From assembly GCA_032433595.1 (NCBI GenBank), contig JASWJB010000058.1, positions 1-64,000 of the forward strand: a stretch of 64,000 bases of DNA. The letters are read 5' to 3'. Position numbers and translations under genes: made by a program. Source of the DNA: Conoideocrella luteorostrata. Its lineage: Eukaryota; Ascomycota; Sordariomycetes; Hypocreales; Clavicipitaceae. Each line of letters starts with the position of its first letter. Position 1 is the first letter of the stretch. Positions 10,933 to 19,400 of the stretch are shown in pieces. The notes beneath the pieces were generated by a model. It did not search any database, was not told where the DNA came from, and was given only the letters and a program-made list of their open reading frames with translations.

Positions 10933-13900
10933 TTGATCGTAGGCGATGGTCGATGAGTTTGGTTTGATTTGGCTCGGGTCTGGCGTCGGGTTTGGGGGTT
11001 AGGAGTTTGCGATAGATATACGGAGTATAGCGAATGGGTTCAAGGAGTATTTGGGGACACAAGGCTGAGTTACGATAGATGCTGGCATGTAGTTATGATG
11101 CGGCTGGGTGGACTAGATGGCCGAGCTGGTATGAATGTATTATTGGGAAGGTTTCATGTCATGGGAGGTTATGGCTTTAATGTGCTTGATATCTCAGCTG
11201 GGCTGGGGCAATGATTGTGGAAAATGAGCAGGTCCATAGATGGTTATTTAGATAGGAGTGTATGGAGTATCTTTTCAACATTATATCGTTTAGACTACGG
11301 ACTACGTACCAAGAGGTATTCATGCTTCGACCCATACTTATTTGATAATAGAATTAAGTGAGAACTGTGAGCTGGGGGCCGATCAGAAGAAATAGGAGCT
11401 GCCTACGGAGTAATGAGAGTTGGTATCGAGAAGGCTCTTTCATCCGCGTTCACTAACTATGCTACGGTTGGTCAGGGGACGTACGTAAACGGCGTGATTT
11501 GCGTATGGGGGTTAATGAAACGGCGGATCATGTCTGTGTCTCAGTGAGTTATACTCTCCCACGAGGAATATGCCCTTGGGGAACATGCCCTTGGGGGGGA
11601 AGTGCTTTCGATTTGCCCCCACCCCACGAGATTAATTTGCGCTGTGACTGAACGGCCCAGCGGCCGTTCCGTGAAACACATAGCATGTGGCACAGCAGCA
11701 AGCCATGCATGCTTCATCAGTGATAAGGATGTGCGGTCGACACCGCAAGTCACTCTGGAACCTTGGAAAAGCGAGAGAAAGAAAGGGGGTCGGGGGTTAG
11801 TTAGCTTGGGGAGTACAGGGCTCTCTCACTCTCCACCGGTTTAAGTTGTTCACGGAGATGCTGTCTCCGCTGGTGCGTCCTGATGGCTATTTTGTCTGCC
11901 GTCGACATAACTGGTTGTATCTCCTCCTCGGGATGAACATCTCGGCAACTCAATGCTGTTATTAGTACGGGGAAGCACTGCAGACTACCGACCCAGTTTT
12001 GGAAACAGGTTTATCACGATCATCCAATTTACGGAGCAGATATCGACCATGTGCTCCGTAGTAACAGCCTATCAAGCGACTGGCTGACCGGCACTATGCA
12101 TGCAACAATATCACAACACGGACGGTTCGCATGCAGCACAGTCTGAACGTTGCACAGGAGTCTTCCCAGACCGACCTCACTAACTACGAACTACTAGGTA
12201 TGCATGGGCTGGCCCCCCAAACGATGTCCCCGAGCGTAGGACCAGGCCAGGCTCCCTCTCGCATAATAACTGATAACTAGTTAGTTACTAATCGTACAGG
12301 AGAAGGAAGGACATGCAAGCCACACGCATCACAATCCTCCCAATAGGATCACTAACAAACCTTCCAGCTGGCCCGCCGTATCACTCACTCACCGTGAACG
12401 GAGAACCAACGCCAACAAACGGGAAAAATGCTGTGTATGCTTGCTTTTTGGTTCTCCGCCGGACGCCATCCCGGTTTCGCCAGGCGCCAAAAGCAAACAA
12501 TCCCGGCGCCATGTTTGTCGATGAGACGCGCCTCTTGTCCCTCGTGGGGGCCCTCAAGGGCTGTACTCTGCCGTTACGCTGTACATACGGAGTAACTAAA
12601 CAACCCACCGGTTAGTAAACACAAAGGAAATAAAAAGCAAATTTATCGACGTCATTGCATGTTTTTCCTGCCTTGCTTGCTTGCTTGCCTCTACGAGACA
12701 CTGCCGCCACAAGTTTGACGATCCAGAATGGCGCAGATTAGAACGAAGCTACGGAGTCGCTTGGTAGCTTTGGAGAAGCCCACGCAGCCCAAGATCGAGA
12801 AACAATGCGCCCCTCGCCCCAGAAGAGACATTGCAATGCATCCCCCTAAACCACTCCCCTAGTACTCCGTATAGTCATCATCAGCATCAGCAGCAGCGCT
12901 TTATTAGGTGGCACGGAAGCAACGATAGCATGCACGAGTCGTTTGGACGGAGAGCGTAGATGCCGTCCAAACGATCGGTGCGGCTAACGCAGCTCCCGGC
13001 AGCTGCAAAATTAGCTAAATTAAATGACGGCCTGGGGAGCAGCCAAACAACCTGCCTGAACGGGATAACCCTAATTTATGCCGCCCCCCCTTCCCGGACC
13101 GGACAGGCGCCGCTTCCTAACTGCTGTGGAGGCGGATTTTCGTCTCAACTCGCTGGCAGGCTGGTTGGCTAGCTGGCTGGCTGGCTGGCAGCTGGCTACA
13201 CTGGCTAACGAGCTAACTAACGGGCAAGCTTGACTAGCACCATCGCAGGTTGTCCGATGGTGATCCTCATGGCGCCAACCAATGGGCTGGCGTGAAGCTA
13301 AGACATGTTAAATGGGGCGGTGCGCCGCTGCAGCAGGCATTGCATTGTGGTTTCTTGGTTCAACTGCCATAGCACAGCACAATGAACTTTGTTGGAATTG
13401 TTGGACTGGGGGACTGCTGGACTGCTGGACTGCTGGACTGCTGGGATGCTGGGCTGTTGGAGCCGGTTCTGTGCATTCTTTGCATTGGAAGCTTTATATT
13501 ACAGATGAGAAGGAGCTCTCAGATGCATTGCGACGATGTCGGGAGAAGCTAATTCACGCACAGTTTGATGCCTGTTCCCTTTTACTAGCACCAGTAAGTC
13601 CATGGCATCGATGTCGCCTCACAAACAAACTATTTGTCAAAACCTACCGGAGTATTTGAGGTGCCAAGCGGAGCTTCCCAATTCTCAGGTACCATCAGCT
13701 AATGCACGCTAATCTATCCGTGCGTTCAGCTTTTCCCGCCAACGTCGCTCGCTCGACAGCCACCATGAATGTCTCAGAAACCGCCAGGCAATAGGCAAAC
13801 TTTTGCTGCAGATCTCCCAGCTATTGAAATGGCCATTCTAAGACGAACACGGCGATTGGCAATGCCCATCATGGCTCCCACCTGGCTGCCCGCCTCATCG

Positions 13901-14093
13901 GGCAGTCAGTCCCCCGTCCCCCTATTCAGCGCATTATAAAGACATGTAGCATGCGCTTCTCTGGATGCGAGACTCTTCCCAGTCTGCCCGTCTTTACATT
14001 CCAGCTGCTCAAGAACGCACTTCTCATTCCTTATACTCTTACCACAGTCACTCCTTACGCAAGCAAGCCCTTGCTTCATTACTACGAATCAAA
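10933..14093. other. Gene-free interval with simple repeats
   Basis: About 3.2 kb with no supportable gene. Exact dispersed motifs are at 11019-11027, 11404-11412, 12586-12594 and 12863-12871. A GGCT-type microsatellite occupies about 13156-13205 (GGCTGGCTGGCTGGC with variants), and a repeat of CTGCTGGA lies at about 13415-13448. These explain the odd Trp/Leu/Cys-rich open frame at 13312-13659. The last 160 bases are the promoter and leader of the repeat precursor gene. Confidence 0.5.
13935..13940 (+). promoter_or_regulatory. Probable TATA box of the secreted repeat-precursor gene
   Basis: TATAAA about 155 bases upstream of the start codon at 14094, in otherwise G/C-balanced sequence. It is the only good TATA box near this gene. 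A strong TATA element would fit a highly or conditionally expressed secreted product; that is inference. Confidence 0.5.
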
Positions 14094-14945
14094 ATGCATC
14101 CCTCAGTCTACGCTGTGCTCCTCGCCTGCCTCTATGGCAGCAGCTCCTTCGCTGCTCCCATTGGGGATGTTACCAGCCTTGTCGGCGAGGTGACCAACGG
14201 TCTTCCTGTCACCGACGTTCTTGGCGAGGTTATTCCCGAGGAGGGCCTGGTCAAGAAGGATCTTCTGGAACCCGTCACCGATGTTATCGACGAAGTCACT
14301 GGGGATCTTCCTGTTGACATGCTGCAGAAGAAGGATCTTCTGGAACCCGTCACCGATGTTATCGACGAAGTCGCCGGGGAGCTTCCTGTTGGCAAGGACA
14401 TGCTGCAGAAGAAGGATCTTCTGGAACCCGTCACCGATGTTATCGACGAAGTCACTGGAGAGCTTCCTGTTGGCAAGGACATGCTGCAGAAGAAGGATCT
14501 TCTGGAACCCGTCACCGATGTCATCGACGAAGTCACTGGAGAGCTTCCTGTTGGCAAGGACATGCTGCAGAAGAAGGATCTTCTGGAACCCGTCACCGAT
14601 GTTATCGACGAAGTCGCCGGGGAGCTTCCTGTTGGCAAGGACATGCTGCAGAAAAAGGGTCTTCTGGATCCCGTCACCGACGTTCTTCCTATTGACAATG
14701 TTGATGGGTTCGTTGAAGAAATCCCTATTGTTAACGAACTTGGGCTGGTGAAGAAGGGACTTGTTGACGATGTCACTGGAGATATTCCCCTTGTTGGCGA
14801 CATTACCAAGGACGCTCCACTTGGCGATGTTGATGACGTTGACGGCCTTGTCGACGGCCTTCTGAATGGTGGCTTCATTGGTGGATCGAAGCGAGATACT
14901 ATTGACGCTGGTCTCGACGTTGACGTTGACGTTGATCTTGCCTAA
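14094..14945 (+). CDS. Secreted repeat protein with dibasic sites, candidate kexin-processed (KEP-type) peptide precursor
   Basis: Single exon, 283 residues. Residues 1-20 form a signal peptide (hydrophobic YAVLLACLYG, then SSSFA before APIG). Five repeat units follow at residues 56-188, each with the core DLLEPVTDVIDEV, a TG or AG, [GE]/[GD]LPV and ending DMLQKK; four are 27 residues and the first is 25. Lys-Lys pairs end units at 54-55, 79-80, 106-107, 133-134, 160-161, 187-188 and 220-221, and Lys-Arg occurs at 266-267. A signal peptide plus regularly spaced KK/KR between near-identical units is the defining layout of fungal Kex2-processed repeat proteins. Predicted released peptides are acidic, of about 25 residues, and contain no Cys, Tyr, Trp or Phe. 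The C-terminus is degenerate and ends in alternating Asp-Val. The longer upstream frame (from 13965) is less likely because this ATG begins the signal peptide. No tailoring enzyme gene is adjacent. Function unknown. Confidence 0.85.
   Translation: MHPSVYAVLLACLYGSSSFAAPIGDVTSLVGEVTNGLPVTDVLGEVIPEEGLVKKDLLEPVTDVIDEVTGDLPVDMLQKKDLLEPVTDVIDEVAGELPVGKDMLQKKDLLEPVTDVIDEVTGELPVGKDMLQKKDLLEPVTDVIDEVTGELPVGKDMLQKKDLLEPVTDVIDEVAGELPVGKDMLQKKGLLDPVTDVLPIDNVDGFVEEIPIVNELGLVKKGLVDDVTGDIPLVGDITKDAPLGDVDDVDGLVDGLLNGGFIGGSKRDTIDAGLDVDVDVDLA
14259..14657 (+). repeat. Five tandem 81-bp (one 75-bp) coding repeats
   Basis: The units begin at 14259, 14334, 14415, 14496 and 14577. Units 2 and 5 differ by one base, and units 3 and 4 differ by one base. 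The two classes differ in a short block (GCCGGGG versus ACTGGAG). The first unit lacks the six bases encoding Gly-Lys. Such near-identity at silent sites points to recent duplication or gene conversion. Confidence 0.95.
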
Positions 14946-15811
14946 ATTCCTTCCCACCGAGGGCAAAACATGGTCCAGGACGACCGGGCAGGGCTGGAAA
15001 CTTGTGTGTGGAGGCAATCATATATTAACTTAGGTCAAGACGTCAGTTGAGCCTGGCTATGACTGATAACTCTTATTATTTGTAACATTTGGAACGGGGT
15101 GAATGGAGGGCAACGTCGATAAGTCTAGATACCAACAAATATACATGTCCTTTGTTTTCAACAACATCATGCATACTCCGTACCCGAAGATGTTTTGACG
15201 TGTGGCTGGAGTTCGCTTAGATAGCGTTCTCGAAACTCGTGTGTCTCGCTTCGCTTATGAGACGAGACATGGCTGACTGAGATTGCGTGCTCACGGGGCC
15301 ATTGTGGGCAAATGACGCTGCGCTACGGATGGCAACGTGACAGGCAGCGACGGCCGCCATTGCAATAGAGCCGCTGAACGTTATGGTCCTCCTTGTGTTT
15401 CCACGAAAGTCAGGCCTTGGACATCAAGGTCGCTCGTTTTGGTTATCCATCAGGAGTCGCTGGTGTGTGTTTCGCAATGCGTGCCATGTTGGAAGCTTGA
15501 TTCCTGGGAAGAGGGCGACGAGGAGGTACCTACTAACTACAGTCGTCCCGGGTACTGACTGGGTCAGGTAACTAGGCCCGGTACCGCTCTGGCGGGTTCC
15601 CCGATCCACATCAGCACCACCGTCGCATCACGCATCACCAGGACACCACCATCCACGAATCGTCGTCGTAAACCACTCAAACCTCTACACTTCCCGACAA
15701 GTATCGTTCTCTTCAGCGTTGGCATGGACCTCTAGCCAACGCGATCTCGTCTACTTGGGTCTTTCGTGTCTGTCGGTCAACTGTCGCCAGCGCCTGAGCG
15801 CGCAACCATCA
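14946..15811. other. Intergenic region between repeat precursor and transporter
   Basis: No supportable gene. One exact TACTCCGTA is at 15174-15182. The last 200 bases (about 15600-15811) are rich in C and CA and probably form the 5' leader of the cystinosin-like gene; an in-frame upstream extension exists but begins without an ATG. Confidence 0.5.
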
Positions 15812-16780
15812 ATGGGCTTCCTCTCCGCCGTGTCCGGCCTGTTTGGCTGGATCTACACCTTCTGCTGGAGCGCATCATTCTACCCCCAGTTACTATTGAA
15901 CATACGCCGCAAGAGCACTTCCGGCACTACTGTTGATTTCCCATTCATCAACGTCTTGGGTATGTCGCCGCCTGCGTACTTTGAAATCGTGGCGCAAGTC
16001 GCACAACAATGAATAAAAGCAGCGCGCCAGCCTGACCAGACTGACTGACTGACTGACCGACCGCAACGAAAAACAGGCTTCGTCGCTTACTTTGTCTCCA
16101 ACGTCGCCTTCTACTATTCCCCCGTTATCCGCAGCCAGTACGCCGCGCGACACAGCGGACTCACTCCGACCGTCCAGTTCAACGACATCACCTTTGCGCT
16201 GCACGCCGCCGTCATCTCCGCCATAACCGTGTCGCAGTACCTCCTTGCCCGGCCACTCTGGGGGTTTGCACCCTCAGCCGGCACCCGTCCCAGTCGCTTC
16301 ATACATGGCGTCGCAGTCGGATGTTTTGTCGCTGTCTTCGCCACCTGGATGGTTGTCACTTCTGCCGCTTCCAAAGGACCCATCGACCCAGCGACCGACT
16401 GGTGTGAACTGGACATCGTCTACGCCGTGGGATATGTCAAGCTCGTCATCACCCTCATCAAGCTTTGGCCGCAGATCCTGACCAACTACCGCAACAAGAG
16501 CACAAGGGGGTGGAGTATATGGCAGGTCACGCTGGACTTTGTGGGTGGTGTGCTGAGCACCGGACAGCAGGGGATTGATAGCTATTTGCAACATGACTGG
16601 AGCGGCATTACCGGCAATCCTGTCAAGTTTGCCTTGGGGAATATCGCCATAGTGTACGACTGTGTGTTTTTCGCGCAGCACTATGTTTTGTATAGTGGCG
16701 CTCATGGGAAAGACGGTGACTATGAGGAGGAGTCCCTGCTGCCTGACGATGAGGAGCGAAGGAGAGGCCGCTTGGATTAG
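15812..16780 (+). CDS. Cystinosin-like PQ-loop transporter (lysosomal/vacuolar cystine-H+ symporter family)
   Basis: Two exons, 15812-15959 and 16077-16780, encode 283 residues. By family, it would export cystine from the vacuole or late endosome with protons. The first PQ loop is FYPQLLLN at about residues 26-33, followed by RRKST; the second is LWPQILTNYRNKST in the C-terminal half, followed by LDFVGGVLS, where the Asp aligns with the proton-coupling Asp of human cystinosin's DFTGG. Several hydrophobic segments fit the seven-helix fold. The C-terminal tail is acidic/basic and short; I do not see a clear GYDQL-type sorting motif. The start was placed at ATG 15812 because MGFL directly precedes the conserved SGLFGW block. 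The 117-nt intron contains a CTGA microsatellite near 16040-16060. Confidence 0.92.
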
Positions 16781-18488
16781 GGCATTTAGATGTGCTGCTA
16801 GATCTCTTGTGTACGCTTCTCTGCAATAAAGGCGCCAATCTGGGTATATCTTTGACAGGGACGATTATCCCGCACGCGCTGCCCAGTGGTTTCGCCACTG
16901 GACTGGTTCTAGATGACTCCCGTGACTACGTCAAGACAACACGACACGACGAAGCCTGCTTCTTGCCGTGCGTTTAAAAACTGAATAGCGGCAATGAGCC
17001 GTTGCGAATAGGAGCTGCTAAATATCCAATACAGCCCTAATAATTCTTAACACAGTATCCCCTCGACGGACAGTTCCACGACGTAACTGGACTACAGGAC
17101 TCACAAATGCAGACCCTTTAAGTGTGCGTCATATACATTGTTACAAAGCATGTTTCTTTTTGCCATTACCATGTGGCCAGCCAGCGCATGTAACAGGTAT
17201 CTGTTTAGCTTTTCACCCCCCCTTGAACCTAAGTTACGGTTAAAATTTGACTATCATAAAGATGCCCTGAGGTAGAAAACGTAAAACAGGCCCCTTGTGC
17301 GGATCGACTGACATTCGTAGGGGGAGATTTAAGCCCCTAAATCTCTCTAGGTTGATTAGCGGGACGTGCGTGGTTCTCTTTTCTTTTAAAGCATCTCGAA
17401 TTTTACAAGCGTGCTGCTGTAGTGACTGAGTGTGCTTGTCTATGCCGGACGGTCGATATGCATCATGACACTCTATTTCATGGTGAGGGCGTCCACCACA
17501 CTACTTTCTACGTGGAAGTTGAAATAAGGCATCTTGTAATAGTGACCTCTAGGCAGAGAAATAAAGTTTTAAAAAAAGACGAGAAAAAAAAAGAACAGCA
17601 AGCGGCGGAAAGCTTGGAGGAACCAAAAAGTTCCAAGTAGTTAGATTCCTGCGTGCATATACCATACTTGTCTGCCCAACTCAAAACACAAGTAAGCATA
17701 ATTTTTAGGATGCAGACATGCGCAACGCCCGAACTTTATTATGGCCACGTACGTTCTTCCACAGCCGCTCTTCTACAGTATAATCCTTGGGGAAACCAGA
17801 ATATTCACAGTTTCTTCGTGGTTCAGTCTTCATCCAATATACTTTACCACTAACACCACACTATACAAATCAGCCCAGCGGACTTCGGATCCTGCATAAG
17901 GACGAAAACAACCTTACTTTTAGGCTTTGCAAACCTACGCAGTCTGATGTTTCCATCAATGCCACGCGTATTCTCTATGATCATCCGCAAGCTGAAGCTG
18001 CCTCCCGGGGAAAGTTTCATGTCTCGTCGCAGCCCTGAACTCAGTCCCAAGAGGACTTTTCTTGGCAGTATGTAAAGCCGCTTGGTCTGTCATCTGGGCT
18101 GTTTGAAACCATCACTTCTCATCTCATCTATATTTTCTTGAGCCCGGCAGATCCTGACCTATTGTCATATCTTCAGACACTACAAGTCAGATACTACAGA
18201 CACTACAGATCTTTACGTCTTGCTTACTTGCGACTAAACATCCTCTCTCAAGTCATATCTCTTCTTGAGCTCGTCACATCTTGACCCATCGTCACATCTT
18301 CAGACACTACAAGAACCGATACTACAGACACTACAGATCTTTACACCTTGCTTACTTGCAACTCAACATCCTCTCTCAAGTCATATCTTTCCTCAAGCTC
18401 TTCAGATCTTGGCAGACTGTCACATCTAAGACGCAGCATCTACAGACGCAGTATCTGCAAACCACTCACGACTGACTACCTCCGCACC
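16781..18488. other. Intergenic region with AT-rich segment, hairpin and tandem repeat
   Basis: No supportable gene. Sequence from about 16980 to 17420 is poorer in G+C than its surroundings and rich in TAA/TTA words, and could be decayed mobile DNA, though no element is recognisable. A perfect 8-bp inverted repeat, GAGATTTA and TAAATCTC with a 6-base spacer, lies at 17324-17345. A 127-bp tandem repeat occupies the right end. Confidence 0.45.
18138..18425. repeat. 127-bp imperfect tandem repeat, about 2.3 copies
   Basis: Units start with CTTCAGACACTACAAG at 18171 and 18298, and the tail of an earlier unit is visible at 18138-18170. Within each unit the word CAGACACTACA recurs. The two full copies differ at roughly one base in ten. 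They lie immediately upstream of the small gene at 18489, so they form part of its promoter or leader. Confidence 0.9.
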
Positions 18489-19031
18489 ATGTCCAACAGT
18501 GCTCCTTGTGACCTTTCCCCATCTTCCTCTGCAGCCAGTGTCTGTACGCTGGAGCGCTCACCGCGGGCCGATCCCAAGTATGTACTTTTCTGTGCCTCTG
18601 ATCCCCCCCCCCCCTCTTCACCCATTCATCCATTCATGCTTGCAATCAAACAGCTAATCATTTCCACAGAAGGCATAACAAGCGCCTGGCAAAGCAAAAT
18701 GGCGAACTCGTCAGCGAATTCTTCTACGCTGATCTTCACCCACTCTGCAATCCCAAAAATGGAAAGGCGATTTGCTGGTTTCCCGCAAATTTGTTGGAGT
18801 TGCGCAAGCTGGGAGGTGAGTCTTGGCCACTTTTGTCCACTCTTCCACCTCTTGCCGCCGCGCCGCGCCGCTTGTTTTTAACGTATGGGATGCATGTATT
18901 TGTACTAACTATGCATAGTGAACAGCTTGAATCAAATCCTGTGCTCCCTTCACGTGGATTTTGATCTAAATGCCGACCGGGTGGCCAAGGTTGGGCTGGT
19001 TGCAAGCTTATGGGTCAAATTTGAAATTTGA
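18489..19031 (+). CDS. Small hypothetical protein, three exons
   Basis: I do not recognise this protein. Exons 18489-18577, 18673-18815 and 18919-19031 join to an uninterrupted 114-residue frame, with donors GTATGT and GTGAGT and acceptors AAG and TAG; all three phases fit, which is the main evidence. The N-terminus is Ser/Ala/Pro-rich. The centre contains HNKRLAKQNGELVSEFF and then CNPKNGKAICWFPANLLELR, and the C-terminus ends in a hydrophobic stretch, VAKVGLVASLWVKF. There is no signal peptide. The first acceptor (18671-18672) is an AAG only three bases after a CAG, and only the former keeps the frame. It may be lineage-specific. Alternatively, the whole stretch may be non-coding. Confidence 0.4.
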
Positions 19032-19400
19032 TTGGTAACGCTCATGAGTGCAGCGTGCTTTCACATGAATACGAATGATGGCAAGCATGAGAAGGAGTTT
19101 TGTTTATACCCACTTACTTGGTTACCTTTCTTTTTTTTTGGGAGGGGGGGATATGTTCATCTAAAACCGGTTGATTTGGATAAGTTTGTCATGAACAAAA
19201 TCTTTGTGGAAAAGAGAAATATGATTTACTACGGGTTATGGCAACATTATAGCCAGACAAGGGATATTCAGTGAGAAATTGTTCTTCATGATTCATAAAA
19301 ATGAAATATGCAGTAACGCATCCTGTGTTGGTCGCTTATGACTCCTTATAGTACATGCTGTAGTCATACGTTCGTCCGTCTCTATCTAGATATTCTATTC
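19032..19400. other. Short intergenic region, convergent 3' ends
   Basis: This lies between the small gene (+) and the leucyl-tRNA synthetase gene (-). It holds a poly-T tract followed by a G run at 19130-19151 and AT-rich sequence, as expected for overlapping 3' ends. I see no gene. Confidence 0.5.

Noticed and set aside
13312..13659. 115-codon frame with a Trp/Leu/Cys-rich repeat
   Set aside because: The repetition comes from a CTGCTGGA microsatellite and nothing else in the frame looks like protein.
14094..14945. Calling the repeat precursor a dikaritin-type RiPP cluster
   Set aside because: The predicted core peptides lack Tyr, and no UstY-type, tyrosinase or methyltransferase gene is present in the window.
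14103..15017. Long minus-strand open frames (304 and 248 codons) over the secreted repeat gene
   Set aside because: The repeat unit is a multiple of three, so stops absent from one unit are absent from all; the translations are antisense shadows with no signal peptide or family match.
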